From positions 1-64,000 of the forward strand of contig NZ_JACCEM010000015.1 in assembly GCF_013416525.1 (NCBI RefSeq): 64,000 nucleotides of DNA, written 5' to 3'. This document shows positions 54,254 to 64,000 of the stretch, piece by piece. Position numbers and translations under genes: made by a program. Each line of letters opens with the position of its first letter. The first letter of the stretch is position 1. The notes below the pieces were generated by a model. The model worked only from the letters and a program-made list of their open reading frames with translations. It was not told the origin of the DNA and ran no database searches. Source of the DNA: Parapusillimonas granuli (GTDB taxonomy: Bacteria > Pseudomonadota > Gammaproteobacteria > Burkholderiales > Burkholderiaceae_B).

Positions 54254-54743
54254 GGCCCGGCAGCGTCGACGGGCCACGGCGCGGGCGCCGGTCGCGGCGA
54301 TCGTTACATTATCCAGGAATGCGTCGCGGCGTACAGGCTCCGGAAAGGTGAATTTTCGCTATTTTTTGCGGATCCAGGCAGGTAAGCCATTGAAAAACGT
54401 GCGATTTTTCCATGCCGGGAGGATCCGTAAAAGCATCAATAAAAACAGGTGCTTGCGGCGCATACTTAAAACCGTGCTTAAAGCAAAAACGAGGGCCTGC
54501 GCTGTCGTGTCGCCGCCACAAAAAAGCCTCGGGTAATCCCTTACTTTTTGTTTCTCCCGAGGCTGTTCTGTTGTTGTTAGCCAACAGAGACAGCGAAAAA
54601 CGCATCTTTTGCTGAACCGGTCGTAGCCATGGGGCCGGAATTTTGATGCAATAGCAGCAACTTCCCATCGCGGAGTTAGAAAGAGCAGCAGCACAGTTTG
54701 GTAGTCGCTGCTCTAGTTACTCAAATCTACGGAGATTTCTTAC
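54254..54743. other. porin upstream region with long hairpin
   Basis: This 490-bp interval has no gene. It holds the porin promoter and leader and a hairpin at 54525-54564 (AGCCTCGGG / CCCGAGGCT, 22-base loop). On the minus strand the hairpin is followed by six T residues. That could be the terminator of a short antisense RNA starting near the porin gene, or simply a structured porin 5' leader. No confident -35/-10 pair was chosen. Confidence 0.5.
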
Positions 54744-55883
54744 ATGAAAAAGACTCTGCTCGCTGCTGCTCTAGTCGCCGGCTTCGCTGGCGTTGCTCAA
54801 GCAGAAACGTCGGTTACCCTCTACGGTATCCTGGACGGTGGTATTGGCTATCAACAAGTCAAAGGTAACACCAGCTACTCGGCTAGCCGCACTGGCGCGA
54901 CCGATTCCAAAGCGACCAAGACTGGCATGATCAACGGCGTTCAGTCCGGCAACCGTTGGGGTCTGCGTGGTACCGAAGATCTGGGCAATGGCCTGCAAGC
55001 CATTTTCCAAGTGGAAAGCGGCTTTGATCTGGGCACCGGCCAACAGGCTCAGTCCAGCTCCAGCACCAACAGCGATCGCCTGTTCGGCCGTCAAGCCACC
55101 CTGGGTCTGCAAAGCGACGCATGGGGCCGTCTGGACGTCGGTCGTCAAACCAACATCGGTTCCAAGTACTTCGGCGCGATCGATCCGTTCGCCCAAGGCT
55201 TTGGCCAAGCCAACATCGGTGCCGCCTTCACGGCCGTCAACACCGTTCGTTGGGACAACATGATCATGTATCAAACCCCCAGCTTCTCGGGCTTCCAGTT
55301 TGGTGCAGGTTACTCCTTCCGTACCAGCGGCACGCAACAGTTCAAGATCAGCGGCAACGACGATCCCAACAACCGCGGCATCACCACCGGTCTGCGCTAC
55401 GCCAACGGTCCTCTGACCGCTGCTCTGAGCTACGACCAGACCAAGACTTCCTCGCAAGGCTTCACGGTCCGCGCCTGGAACCTGGGCGCAGCGTACGACT
55501 TCGAAGTCGTCAAGCTGCACTTGGCTTATGGCCAAACCCGCAATGGTCTGTTCGCGGCTGAAAGCTTCGGCAGCCAACTGCCCACCGGCCAAATCAACGC
55601 CGAAGGCCTGAAGATCAACTCCTACCTGGTTGGTCTGTCCGCTCCCCTGGGCGCTGGCAAGATCCTGGCTTCCTGGCACATGGCTGATCCGCGCAGCAAC
55701 CCCGATGCATGGAACGGCACCGATCTGGACACCGACAAGCAGCAAACGTACAGCCTGGGCTACACCTACGACCTGTCCAAGCGCACCAACGTGTACGCTC
55801 TCGGTTCGTACACCAAGCACGCCCAGTTCCTGCCCGATGCCAAGTCGACCGTCATCGGCGTCGGCCTGCGTCACCGCTTCTAA
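54744..55883 (+). CDS. Gram-negative general porin
   Basis: This 379-aa outer-membrane protein has a signal peptide ending VAQAE (about 20), a TLYGILDGGIGY opening, LRGTEDLGNGLQAIFQVESGF (in parts), and a C-terminal Phe (RHRF) as needed for BAM-dependent insertion. It closely follows the Bordetella/Alcaligenaceae trimeric porin type. Codon use is strongly biased, pointing to high expression. GGAG lies 8 bp before the ATG. Confidence 0.95.
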   Translation: MKKTLLAAALVAGFAGVAQAETSVTLYGILDGGIGYQQVKGNTSYSASRTGATDSKATKTGMINGVQSGNRWGLRGTEDLGNGLQAIFQVESGFDLGTGQQAQSSSSTNSDRLFGRQATLGLQSDAWGRLDVGRQTNIGSKYFGAIDPFAQGFGQANIGAAFTAVNTVRWDNMIMYQTPSFSGFQFGAGYSFRTSGTQQFKISGNDDPNNRGITTGLRYANGPLTAALSYDQTKTSSQGFTVRAWNLGAAYDFEVVKLHLAYGQTRNGLFAAESFGSQLPTGQINAEGLKINSYLVGLSAPLGAGKILASWHMADPRSNPDAWNGTDLDTDKQQTYSLGYTYDLSKRTNVYALGSYTKHAQFLPDAKSTVIGVGLRHRF

Positions 55884-55958
55884 TCGGTTCGCATAGCTCG
55901 CTATGCACCGAGTCGGCCCGGTTTTCCGGGCCGATGCAAAAAGCGGCAAGCCAGGCTT

Positions 55959-55997
55959 GCAGCAAAAAGCCACCCCTCGCGGGTGGCTTTTTGCTGC
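55959..55997 (+). terminator. strong terminator after the porin gene
   Basis: A perfect 17-bp inverted repeat with a 5-base loop contains AAAAAGCCACCC / GGGTGGCTTTTT. The symmetrical A and T runs make it bidirectional. Two smaller hairpins (GCATAG/CTATGC and GGCCCGG/CCGGGCC) lie just before it. Confidence 0.9.
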
Positions 55998-56083
55998 GCG
56001 CTTTTTCCTAGTGAAGAAAGGTTTGCGCGCGGTCATAAACTTGTTTCCGTTCAGGGACTTTCAGCCGAATGACGCGCTCGAAA

Positions 56084-56092
56084 TGCTACAAT
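56084..56092 (+). promoter_or_regulatory. extended -10 promoter of the nuo operon
   Basis: TGC-TACAAT forms an extended -10 element 35 bp before the nuoA ATG. No good -35 box lies 17 bp upstream, which is acceptable for extended -10 promoters. Confidence 0.5.
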
Positions 56093-56126
56093 CCGAGAGT
56101 TTATTTATTGTGATTGGACGCCCCGG

Positions 56127-56486
56127 ATGAATCTGCAACAGTACTTTCCCGTTCTGCTGTTTATTATCGTTGCGACGCTGATAGGTTTTGCGCTGCTTGC
56201 CGCCGGACGCCTGCTTGGCCCGCATCGGCCCTATGAAGAAAAGCTGTCGCAGTACGAATGCGGCTTCGAAGCCTTCGGCGACTCGCGCATGAAATTCGAC
56301 GTGCGTTATTACCTGGTTGCGATCCTCTTCATCATGTTCGATCTGGAAATCGCATTTTTGTTCCCATGGGCCATCGCCAACGGAACCGTCGGGCTGGTCG
56401 GCTTCTGGACCGTCATGGTGTTTCTTGCCATTCTCACCGTGGGCTTCATCTACGAGTGGAAAAAAGGCGCGCTCGATTGGGAATAA
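56127..56486 (+). CDS. nuoA: NADH-quinone oxidoreductase subunit A
   Basis: This 119-aa membrane subunit of complex I has three helices and the conserved [24 protein letters not shown] stretch (in parts: [15 protein letters not shown]). It is the first gene of the nuo operon. Confidence 0.97.
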   Translation: MNLQQYFPVLLFIIVATLIGFALLAAGRLLGPHRPYEEKLSQYECGFEAFGDSRMKFDVRYYLVAILFIMFDLEIAFLFPWAIANGTVGLVGFWTVMVFLAILTVGFIYEWKKGALDWE

Positions 56487-56594
56487 CGGCCGGCCCTGAA
56501 GCGCAAGGCTTCGGGCCGCTCGCATGGCGGTGACGCCGCTTGTGTTTTTGTCGGTGCGGGTGCCATGCATCCGGCTGACCTACGAGGCAAATAT

Positions 56595-57071
56595 ATGGCT
56601 ATCGACGGCATTATGAAAGAAGGCTTTATCACCACCAGCGCAGACAAGTTCCTGAACTGGGCCAAGACGGGCTCGCTGTGGCCCATGACCTTCGGTCTTG
56701 CCTGCTGCGCGGTCGAAATGATGCACGCGGGCGCGGCGCGCTACGACCTGGACCAATTCGGCATTATTTTCCGCCCCAGCCCGCGCCAGTCCGACCTCAT
56801 GATCGTGGCCGGCACGCTGTGCAACAAGATGGCCCCCGCCCTGCGCAAGGTGTACGACCAGATGGCCGAGCCGCGCTGGGTGGTGTCCATGGGCTCCTGT
56901 GCCAACGGCGGCGGCTATTACCATTATTCGTATTCGGTGGTGCGCGGCTGCGATCGCATCGTTCCAGTCGACGTCTACGTGCCCGGCTGTCCTCCCACGG
57001 CCGAGGCCCTGGTCTACGGCCTGCTGCAAATGCAGAACAAGATCCGCCTGACCAACACCATCGCGCGCTAA
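56595..57071 (+). CDS. nuoB: NADH-quinone oxidoreductase subunit B
   Basis: This 158-aa subunit carries the N2 4Fe-4S cluster, with ligands in [16 protein letters not shown] and [10 protein letters not shown] 56595 ([10 protein letters not shown]) is used because GAGG precedes it; a start at 56565 adds 10 unconserved residues. Confidence 0.97.
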   Translation: MAIDGIMKEGFITTSADKFLNWAKTGSLWPMTFGLACCAVEMMHAGAARYDLDQFGIIFRPSPRQSDLMIVAGTLCNKMAPALRKVYDQMAEPRWVVSMGSCANGGGYYHYSYSVVRGCDRIVPVDVYVPGCPPTAEALVYGLLQMQNKIRLTNTIAR

Positions 57072-57109
57072 GCCGCCCGGCCGCCGCTCTTAACGTTGAA
57101 CTTAGAGAT

Positions 57110-57721
57110 ATGACTAGGCTCGAAACGCTACAAAACAACCTGCAGGCCGCTTTTGGCGAATCCGCCACGCTCACGCTGGCCCTCGACGAGCTCACGCTCG
57201 TGGTGCCGGCCAAGGACTGGGTCGATGCCTGTACCGCCTTGCGCGATACGCCGGCCCTGGGCTTCGATACCTGCATCGACCTTTGCGGCATCGATTATTC
57301 CGCCTGGGGGGCGCCCACCCACGTGCCCGACTACAGCGTGCATCCCCATCGCTTCGCGGTGGTCCTGCACCTGCTGTCGGTCAAGAACAACACGCGGCTG
57401 CGCGTGCGGGCCTACATCGAAGACGAGGAATTCCCCGTCATCGCCTCCCTGGTCGACGTCTGGCCGGCCGTCAACTGGTACGAGCGCGAAGCCTTCGACC
57501 TGTTCGGCATCATTTTCGACGGCCACCCCGACCTGCGCCGCATCCTGACCGACTACGGTTTCATCGGGCACCCCTTCCGCAAAGACTTCCCCTTGTCGGG
57601 CAACGTCGAGATGCGCTACGACACCGAGCAGAAGCGGGTCATCTATCAGCCCGTCACGATCGAACCGCGCGAGATCAACCCGCGCGTCGTACGGGAAGAA
57701 GGCTACGGAGCGGGGCGTTAA
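57110..57721 (+). CDS. nuoC: NADH-quinone oxidoreductase subunit C
   Basis: This 203-aa peripheral-arm subunit has the conserved ERE[18 protein letters not shown] signature and the C-terminal RKDFPLSG. It follows nuoB by 38 bp. Confidence 0.96.
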   Translation: MTRLETLQNNLQAAFGESATLTLALDELTLVVPAKDWVDACTALRDTPALGFDTCIDLCGIDYSAWGAPTHVPDYSVHPHRFAVVLHLLSVKNNTRLRVRAYIEDEEFPVIASLVDVWPAVNWYEREAFDLFGIIFDGHPDLRRILTDYGFIGHPFRKDFPLSGNVEMRYDTEQKRVIYQPVTIEPREINPRVVREEGYGAGR

Positions 57722-57724
57722 AGC

Positions 57725-58981
57725 ATGGCTGACATCAAGAACTACACACTGAACTTCGGTCCTCAACACCCGGCCGCCCACGGCGTGCTGCGCTTGGTAC
57801 TGGAACTGGACGGCGAAGTCATCCAGCGCGCCGATCCGCACATCGGCCTGCTGCACCGGGCCACCGAGAAGCTGGCCGAGCACAAGACCTTCCTGCAGGC
57901 GCTGCCCTACATGGACCGCCTGGACTACGTCTCCATGATGTGCAACGAGCACGCCTACGTCATGGCGGTCGAGAAACTGCTGGGCATCGAGGTCCCGCTG
58001 CGGGCGCAGTACATCCGCGTCATGTTCGACGAAATCACCCGCCTGCTCAACCACCTGATGTCGCTGGGCTCGCACGCGCTCGACGTCGGCGCCATGGCCG
58101 TCTTCCTGTACGCCTTCCGCGAACGCGAAGACCTCATGGACTGCTACGAAGCGGTTTCCGGCGCGCGCATGCATGCGGCCTACTACCGGCCGGGCGGCGT
58201 GTATCGCGACCTGCCCGACGCCATGCCGCAGTACGGCCAGTCCAGCAAGTACCGCGGCGAAAAGGAATTGCGCGCCATGAACGAGGCGCGCTCCGGCTCG
58301 CTGCTCGATTTCATCGAAGACTTCACCAACCGCTTCCCCACCTGCGTCGACGAATACGAAACCCTGCTGACCGACAACCGCATCTGGAAGCAGCGCCTGG
58401 TGGGCGTGGGCGTCGTCGACCCGGACCGCGCCAAGGCGCTGGGCTTTACCGGCCCCATGCTGCGCGGTTCCGGCGTCGAATGGGACTTGCGCCGCACCCA
58501 GCCCTATGAAGTCTACGACCGCCTGGAATTCGACATCCCCGTCGGCGTGAACGGCGACTGCTATGACCGCTACCTGGTGCGCGTGGCCGAAATGCGCGAA
58601 AGCAACCGGATCATCCGGCAGTGCGTGGAATGGCTGCGCAACAACCCCGGCCCGGTCATCGTGGACAACCACAAGGTCGCTCCGCCTCCGCGCGAAAAAA
58701 TGAAGACGGGCATGGAAGACCTCATCCACCACTTCAAGCTCTTCACCGAAGGCATGCACGTGCCGGCCGGCGAAGTCTATGCGGGCGTCGAGCACCCGAA
58801 GGGCGAGTTCGGCATCTACATGGTGTCCGACGGCGCCAACAAGCCTTACCGCATGAAGATACGCGCGCCCGGCTTCGCCCACCTGCAGTCCATGGACGAA
58901 ATGGCGCGCGGGCACATGATCGCCGACGCCGTCACCATCATCGGCACGCAAGACATCGTGTTTGGCGAAATCGACCGTTAA
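57725..58981 (+). CDS. nuoD: NADH-quinone oxidoreductase subunit D
   Basis: This 418-aa subunit forms the quinone site with Nuo[22 protein letters not shown]-like HRATEKL and the C-terminal FGEIDR are diagnostic. It starts 3 bp after nuoC. Confidence 0.97.
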   Translation: MADIKNYTLNFGPQHPAAHGVLRLVLELDGEVIQRADPHIGLLHRATEKLAEHKTFLQALPYMDRLDYVSMMCNEHAYVMAVEKLLGIEVPLRAQYIRVMFDEITRLLNHLMSLGSHALDVGAMAVFLYAFREREDLMDCYEAVSGARMHAAYYRPGGVYRDLPDAMPQYGQSSKYRGEKELRAMNEARSGSLLDFIEDFTNRFPTCVDEYETLLTDNRIWKQRLVGVGVVDPDRAKALGFTGPMLRGSGVEWDLRRTQPYEVYDRLEFDIPVGVNGDCYDRYLVRVAEMRESNRIIRQCVEWLRNNPGPVIVDNHKVAPPPREKMKTGMEDLIHHFKLFTEGMHVPAGEVYAGVEHPKGEFGIYMVSDGANKPYRMKIRAPGFAHLQSMDEMARGHMIADAVTIIGTQDIVFGEIDR

Positions 58982-59015
58982 CGGCGCGAGCCAAGGTAAA
59001 AACCGGATTCAAAAT

Positions 59016-59510
59016 ATGCTGCTTTCCGAACAAGCCTATCAGAAAATCGACCGGGAGCTCACCAAGTTCCCCCAGGACCAGCAACAGTCCGCCATCATGG
59101 CGGCGCTGACCATCGCACAGGAAGAGAAAGGCTGGGTATCCACTGAAGTCATCGAAGACGTCGCCGCCTATCTGCGCGTGCCTTCCATAGCGGTACAGGA
59201 AGTCGCCACCTTCTACAACATGTTCAACACGCATCCCGTGGGCCGCTTCAAGATCACGGTATGCACGAACCTGCCCTGTGCCTTGCGCGACGGCGTGAAG
59301 GCGGCCGATTACCTGAAGCAGAAGCTGGGCATCGATTTCCACGAGACCACGCCCGACGGCCTCTTCACCCTGATGGAAGGCGAGTGCATGGGCGCTTGCG
59401 GCGATTCGCCGGTCATGCTCATGAACAACCACCACATGTGCGTACGCATGTCTCCGGAAAGGATAGATGCCATGATCCAGGAACTCAAACAGCACGGGGA
59501 GTCGGCATGA
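59016..59510 (+). CDS. nuoE: NADH-quinone oxidoreductase subunit E
   Basis: This 164-aa 2Fe-2S subunit has cluster ligands in CTNLPC and [11 protein letters not shown] 59016 ([12 protein letters not shown]) matches the usual start. Its stop overlaps nuoF (ATGA). Confidence 0.96.
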   Translation: MLLSEQAYQKIDRELTKFPQDQQQSAIMAALTIAQEEKGWVSTEVIEDVAAYLRVPSIAVQEVATFYNMFNTHPVGRFKITVCTNLPCALRDGVKAADYLKQKLGIDFHETTPDGLFTLMEGECMGACGDSPVMLMNNHHMCVRMSPERIDAMIQELKQHGESA

Positions 59511-60874
59511 GCGCGCCCGGTCTGTTGCAGCGGTTTTCGGAAGGACTCACGCCCAACCCGGGCGACGACCTGTCCACCAGCATGATCTTCCACGGCCGCC
59601 ACATCAACCCCCAGATCGTCGCGGGGCTGGACGGCTCGAACTGGGGCATTGAAGACTACGTCAAGCGCGGCGGCTACGAGGCCCTGCGCAAGATCCTGAC
59701 CACGGGCATGACGCCCGACGACGTCATCGCCGAAGTCAAGGCCTCCAGCCTGCGCGGCCGCGGCGGCGCGGGCTTTCCCACCGGCCTGAAATGGAGCTTC
59801 ATGCCGCGCACGCTGCCGGGGCAGAAGTACCTGGTGTGCAACTCCGACGAAGGCGAGCCGGGCACCTTCAAGGACCGCGACATCCTGCGCTTCAATCCGC
59901 ACATCGTGATCGAAGGCATGGCGATCGCCGCCTACGCCATGGGCATCACCGTGGGCTACAACTACATCCACGGCGAAATCTTCGAAATCTACGAGCGCTT
60001 CGAACGCGCCCTGGAACAGGCGCGCGAAGCCGGCTTCCTGGGCGACAACATCCTGGGCTCGGGCTTCAACTTCCAGCTGCATGCCTTCCACGGCTATGGG
60101 GCCTACATCTGCGGCGAAGAAACCGCCCTGCTGGAATCGCTCGAAGGCAAGAAGGGGCAGCCGCGCTTCAAGCCGCCGTTCCCCGCCAGCTTCGGCCTGT
60201 ACGGCAAGCCCACCACCATCAACAACACGGAAACCTTCGCGGCCGTGCCCTGGATCTTCCGCAACAGCGCCCAGGAATACCTCGACATCGGCGTGCCCAA
60301 CGCCGGCGGCACCAAGCTGTTCTCGGTTTCCGGCGACGTCGAACTGCCCGGCAACTACGAAATCCCCCTGGGCACGCCGTTCAGCAAGCTGCTCGAGCTC
60401 GCCGGCGGCATGCGCGGCGGCCGCAAGCTCAAGGCGGTGATTCCGGGCGGCTCCAGCGCGCCCGTGCTGCCGGCCGACATCATGATGCAAACCAACATGG
60501 ACTACGATTCCATCGCGAAGGCCGGTTCCATGCTGGGTTCGGGCGCCGTCATCGTCATGGACGAAACCCGCTGCATGGTGAAATCCCTGCTGCGCCTGTC
60601 CTATTTCTATTACGAGGAAAGCTGCGGCCAGTGCACGCCCTGCCGCGAAGGCACGGGCTGGCTCTATCGCATGCTGGCGCGCGTCGAAAACGGCCAGGGC
60701 CGCCCCGAGGACCTCGACGTCCTCGACAACGTCGCCCACAACATCATGGGCCGCACGATCTGTGCGCTGGGCGATGCCGCGGCCATGCCGGTACGCAGCT
60801 TCATCAAGCATTTCCGCGACGAGTTCGCACACCACATCGAGCACAAGCGCTGTGTGGTGCCCAAATATCTGTAG
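59507..60874 (+). CDS. nuoF: NADH-quinone oxidoreductase subunit F
   Basis: This 455-aa subunit binds NADH, FMN and a 4Fe-4S cluster. [13 protein letters not shown] and [14 protein letters not shown] mark the nucleotide sites, and [12 protein letters not shown] holds cluster cysteines. Confidence 0.97.
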   Translation: MSAPGLLQRFSEGLTPNPGDDLSTSMIFHGRHINPQIVAGLDGSNWGIEDYVKRGGYEALRKILTTGMTPDDVIAEVKASSLRGRGGAGFPTGLKWSFMPRTLPGQKYLVCNSDEGEPGTFKDRDILRFNPHIVIEGMAIAAYAMGITVGYNYIHGEIFEIYERFERALEQAREAGFLGDNILGSGFNFQLHAFHGYGAYICGEETALLESLEGKKGQPRFKPPFPASFGLYGKPTTINNTETFAAVPWIFRNSAQEYLDIGVPNAGGTKLFSVSGDVELPGNYEIPLGTPFSKLLELAGGMRGGRKLKAVIPGGSSAPVLPADIMMQTNMDYDSIAKAGSMLGSGAVIVMDETRCMVKSLLRLSYFYYEESCGQCTPCREGTGWLYRMLARVENGQGRPEDLDVLDNVAHNIMGRTICALGDAAAMPVRSFIKHFRDEFAHHIEHKRCVVPKYL

Positions 60875-60889
60875 GGTCAGGACACGCTA

Positions 60890-63220
60890 ATGGTTGAACT
60901 CACCATCGACGGCATCAAAGTAGAGGCCCCCGAGGGCAGCATGGTTATCCAGGCTGCGCACAAGCTCGGGGTGTTCGTGCCGCATTTCTGCTATCACAAA
61001 AAACTTTCCGTGGCGGCCAACTGCCGCATGTGCCTGGTCGACGTCGAAAAGGCGCCCAAGGCCCTGCCCGCCTGTGCCACTCCGGTCACCAACGGCATGA
61101 TCGTGCACACGCGCTCGCCCAAGGCCATCGCGGCCCAGAAGAGCGTCATGGAATTCCTGCTGATCAACCACCCGCTCGATTGCCCGGTCTGCGACCAGGG
61201 CGGCGAATGCCAGTTGCAGGACCTGGCCGTCGGGTACGGCGCGTCGGCATCGCGCTATCAAGAAGAAAAGCGCGTGGTCGTGGCCAAGAGCATGGGGCCG
61301 CTCATTTCCACCGACGGCATGCAGCGCTGCATCCATTGCACCCGCTGCATCCGCTTCGGCCAGGAAATCGGCGGCATCATGGAAATCGGCATGGTCAACC
61401 GCGGCGAGCACTCCGAAATCACCACCTTCGTCGGCAAGGCGGTCGAGTCCGAGCTCTCCGGCAACATGATAGACATCTGCCCGGTGGGCGCCTTGCTTTC
61501 CAAGCCGTTCAAGTTTTCCGCGCGCACCTGGGAAATGGCCCGGCGCCGCTCGGTCAGCCCGCACGACAGCCTGGGCGCCAACCTGGTCGTGCAGACCAAG
61601 CTCGACCGCGTGCTGCGGGTCGTGCCCTTCGAGAACGAAGACGTCAACGAATGCTGGATCAGCGACCGCGACCGCTACTCCTATGAAGGCCTGTACACCC
61701 CGGACCGCCTCGCCCACCCCATGGTGAAGGGCGAGGACGGCCAATGGCGCGAAGCCTCCTGGACCGACGCGCTGCAAGTCGTCGCCCAGGGCCTGAACAC
61801 CGTGCGCGAACAGTTCGGCGGCAACCAGATCGGCGGCATCGGCAGCCCCATGGCCACCACCGAAGAACTCGCGCTGCTGGCTCGCCTGATGCGCGCCATC
61901 GGCTCCGAGAACGTCGATTTCCGCCTGCGCGCCACCGATCCGGCGCTCGACCAGGCCATCCCCGGCGTGCCCTGGCTGGGCATGTCGGTGGCCGAATTCG
62001 GCGAGCTCGACCGCGTCCTGGTGGTCGGTTCCATCCTGCGCAAGGAACAGCCTCTGCTGGCCCAGCGCCTGCGCCAGGCGGCCAAGCGCGGCACGCAGAT
62101 CTTCTTCATCGACTCGGCGGCCGAAGACCCCTTGTTCCCGGTCGCGGGCCGCATCACCGTGGCCCCCAGCCAGCTGCCCAACGCGCTGGCCGAAGTGCTG
62201 GTCGCCCTGTCCCAGGGCGGCGCCGAAGGCCGGGTTCCGGAAGGCTTCTCCAATGTCCAGGCCTCCGAAGCCGCCCGCCGGATCGCGGCCGGCCTGGCCT
62301 CCGGGCAGCGCGTCGGCGTCTTCCTGGGCGACATGGCCATGGCCTCGAACCAGGCCGGCCTGATCGCCGCCAACGCATCGGAAGTCGCCAAGGCCGCCCG
62401 GGCGACGCTGGGCTTCCTCAGCTCCGGCGGCAATACCGTGGGCGGCTACCTGGCGGGGGCCGTGCCGGCCCGCGGCGGCCTCACCGCCGACCAGATGCTC
62501 CAGCAGCCGCTGAAAGCCTATGTGGTGCTGCACGCCGAACCCGCCCTCGATGCCGACAACGGCGCCCGCGCGCTGCAGGTGCTCAAGTCGGCCTCGTTCA
62601 AGGTCGCGCTGACTTCCTTCCGCTCGGCGGCGGAAGACTGGGCCGACGTCATGCTGCCCATCTCGCCTTTCACGGAAACCTCCGGCACCTTCGTCAACAT
62701 CGAGGGCCGGGTGCAGAGCTTCAAGGGGGTTGCCGCGCCGCACGCGGACACCCGTCCCGCCTGGAAGGTGCTGCGCGTGCTGGGCAACCTGCTCGATCTC
62801 CAGGGCTTCGACGACGAAACCTCCGAATCGGTGCGCGATTCCGTGATGGTCGGCGGGGTCGAGGCGCGCCTGTCCAACCAGGTCGCGGCCCAGCCCGGCC
62901 TGGCCGCGCCCGCGTCGGGCCTGGAAAGGGTGGCCGACGTGCCCATCTATCGCAGCGACGCCCTCGTGCGCCGTTCCGAGCCCTTGCAACAGACTTCCGC
63001 GTCGCAGCCGCCCAGGGCCCGCATGTCGGCCGGCACGCTGGCCGGCCTGGGCATCGGCCCCGACGCCGCCGTGCGCGTGCGCAGCGCCCAGGGCGAGGCC
63101 GTTCTGCCCGTGCTGCAGGACGACACGGTCGCCCCGGGCTGCGTGCGCATCGCCACGGCCTTCAATGAAACCTTGGCGCTGGGCGGCGGTTCCGGCCAAC
63201 TCACGGTGGAGCGAGTCTAA
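60890..63220 (+). CDS. nuoG: NADH-quinone oxidoreductase subunit G
   Basis: This 776-aa iron-sulfur subunit has an N-terminal 2Fe-2S ferredoxin domain ([10 protein letters not shown]), [14 protein letters not shown], and [10 protein letters not shown] cluster motifs, then a molybdopterin-like domain without cofactor. Its stop overlaps nuoH by one base (TAATG). Confidence 0.96.
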   Translation: MVELTIDGIKVEAPEGSMVIQAAHKLGVFVPHFCYHKKLSVAANCRMCLVDVEKAPKALPACATPVTNGMIVHTRSPKAIAAQKSVMEFLLINHPLDCPVCDQGGECQLQDLAVGYGASASRYQEEKRVVVAKSMGPLISTDGMQRCIHCTRCIRFGQEIGGIMEIGMVNRGEHSEITTFVGKAVESELSGNMIDICPVGALLSKPFKFSARTWEMARRRSVSPHDSLGANLVVQTKLDRVLRVVPFENEDVNECWISDRDRYSYEGLYTPDRLAHPMVKGEDGQWREASWTDALQVVAQGLNTVREQFGGNQIGGIGSPMATTEELALLARLMRAIGSENVDFRLRATDPALDQAIPGVPWLGMSVAEFGELDRVLVVGSILRKEQPLLAQRLRQAAKRGTQIFFIDSAAEDPLFPVAGRITVAPSQLPNALAEVLVALSQGGAEGRVPEGFSNVQASEAARRIAAGLASGQRVGVFLGDMAMASNQAGLIAANASEVAKAARATLGFLSSGGNTVGGYLAGAVPARGGLTADQMLQQPLKAYVVLHAEPALDADNGARALQVLKSASFKVALTSFRSAAEDWADVMLPISPFTETSGTFVNIEGRVQSFKGVAAPHADTRPAWKVLRVLGNLLDLQGFDDETSESVRDSVMVGGVEARLSNQVAAQPGLAAPASGLERVADVPIYRSDALVRRSEPLQQTSASQPPRARMSAGTLAGLGIGPDAAVRVRSAQGEAVLPVLQDDTVAPGCVRIATAFNETLALGGGSGQLTVERV

Positions 63221-64000
63221 TGGAGTGGCTTACAGTTCTTGAAAACTATGGCGTGGGCCTGCTGGGCCCGACCGCCTGGCTGGTCGTCTGGACGCTCGTC
63301 AAGATCGTCGTCATCGCCGTGCCCATCATTCTGTGCGTCGCCTACCTCACCTACTGGGAGCGCAAGATGATCGGCGCCATGCACGTCCGCCTGGGCCCCA
63401 CCCGGGTGGGCTACCGCGGGCTGCTGCAGCCGTTCGCCGACGTCTTCAAGCTTCTCACCAAGGAAGTCATCGTGCCCAGCAAGGCCAACAAGGTCTTGTA
63501 CGTGCTGGCGCCGGTCGTCACCCTCATGCCCGCCCTGGCGGCCTGGGCGGTCATTCCCTTCGGCCCCGAAGTCGTGCTGGCCGACGTGAACGCCGGCCTG
63601 CTGTACGTGCTGGCCATCACGTCCCTGGGCGTCTACGGCGTCATCGTCGCGGGCTGGGCGTCCAACTCCAAGTACGCCTTCCTGGGGGCGCTGCGCGCCG
63701 CCGCCCAGATGGTGTCCTACGAGCTGGCCATCGGCTTCGTGTTCATCACCGTGCTGCTGGTGTCGGGCACCTTGAACCTCAGCGGCATCGTGGAAGGGCA
63801 GGGAGCCGGCTGGTTCGCCTCCAAGGGCATCACCTTCATGTCCTGGAACTGGCTGCCGCTGCTGCCGCTGTTCGTCATCTACGTGGTGTCGGCGGTGGCC
63901 GAAACCAACCGCCACCCCTTCGACGTGGTCGAAGGCGAATCCGAAATCGTGGCCGGCCACATGGTCGAATACTCGGGCATGGGCTTCGCGCTGTTCTTCC
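63220..64000 (+). CDS. nuoH: NADH-quinone oxidoreductase subunit H, 3' end cut by the window
   Basis: The first 260 codons of the membrane subunit that forms the quinone chamber are present. [20 protein letters not shown] and [20 protein letters not shown] (in parts) are diagnostic. The reading frame continues past the edge. Confidence 0.95.
   Translation, partial: MEWLTVLENYGVGLLGPTAWLVVWTLVKIVVIAVPIILCVAYLTYWERKMIGAMHVRLGPTRVGYRGLLQPFADVFKLLTKEVIVPSKANKVLYVLAPVVTLMPALAAWAVIPFGPEVVLADVNAGLLYVLAITSLGVYGVIVAGWASNSKYAFLGALRAAAQMVSYELAIGFVFITVLLVSGTLNLSGIVEGQGAGWFASKGITFMSWNWLPLLPLFVIYVVSAVAETNRHPFDVVEGESEIVAGHMVEYSGMGFALFF

Overview
The window looks like a chromosomal segment of a GC-rich betaproteobacterium, most likely Alcaligenaceae (Bordetella/Achromobacter/Pusillimonas group). 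This rests on the start of a nuoA-H operon, a Bordetella-type general porin, a tripartite LivKHMGF importer of the kind abundant in that family, and a Ku/LigD pair with a lysine/alanine-rich Ku tail. No rRNA gene, intact tRNA or CRISPR array was found.

Layout. (1) 1-10160: the core of a transmissible locus of stress tolerance (heat-resistance island), read rightward as one operon: a broken HTH gene, Hsp20, a ClpG/ClpK disaggregase, a phospholipase D-type membrane protein, FtsH, a zinc-finger thioredoxin, a small membrane protein, an HtpX-like protease and a DegP/DegS-like protease. (2) 10160-12600: scar tissue holding a recombinase-like remnant, a Fic protein with a palindrome over its start codon, an orphan PrlF-like antitoxin tail fused by overlap to fic, and a terminator. 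(3) 12600-34440: a nearly complete conjugative plasmid backbone read leftward: MOBF relaxase, T4CP, TraK/L/M (StbA/B/C)-like genes, an iteron origin with a TrfA-family initiator, VirB11 to VirB1, a candidate entry-exclusion lipoprotein, TrbM and a relaxosome ribbon-helix-helix protein. Three small genes on the opposite (+) strand interrupt this otherwise one-directional block: a DUF2321/PD-(D/E)XK-like protein, a second PD-(D/E)XK-like protein and a winged-helix protein. (4) 34570-34690: a tRNA-3'-end-like sequence followed by a terminator, the likely right boundary of the integrated element.

(5) 34870-64000: ordinary chromosome. It holds an exported small protein, cytochrome b561, a GntR/FCD regulator facing a catabolic and uptake operon (SDR, LivKHMGF, SDR, KstD-like flavoprotein, GST), the Ku-LigD NHEJ pair, a probably Fur-controlled imelysin / di-haem / imelysin / DUF1513 operon, a porin, and nuoABCDEFG plus the first part of nuoH.

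How it fits together: the heat-resistance operon is cargo that handles aggregated and misfolded protein in cytosol, membrane and periplasm. The plasmid backbone is the probable vehicle. It appears to have been captured in the chromosome with its replication origin intact. The element's left end and any integrase lie outside the window.
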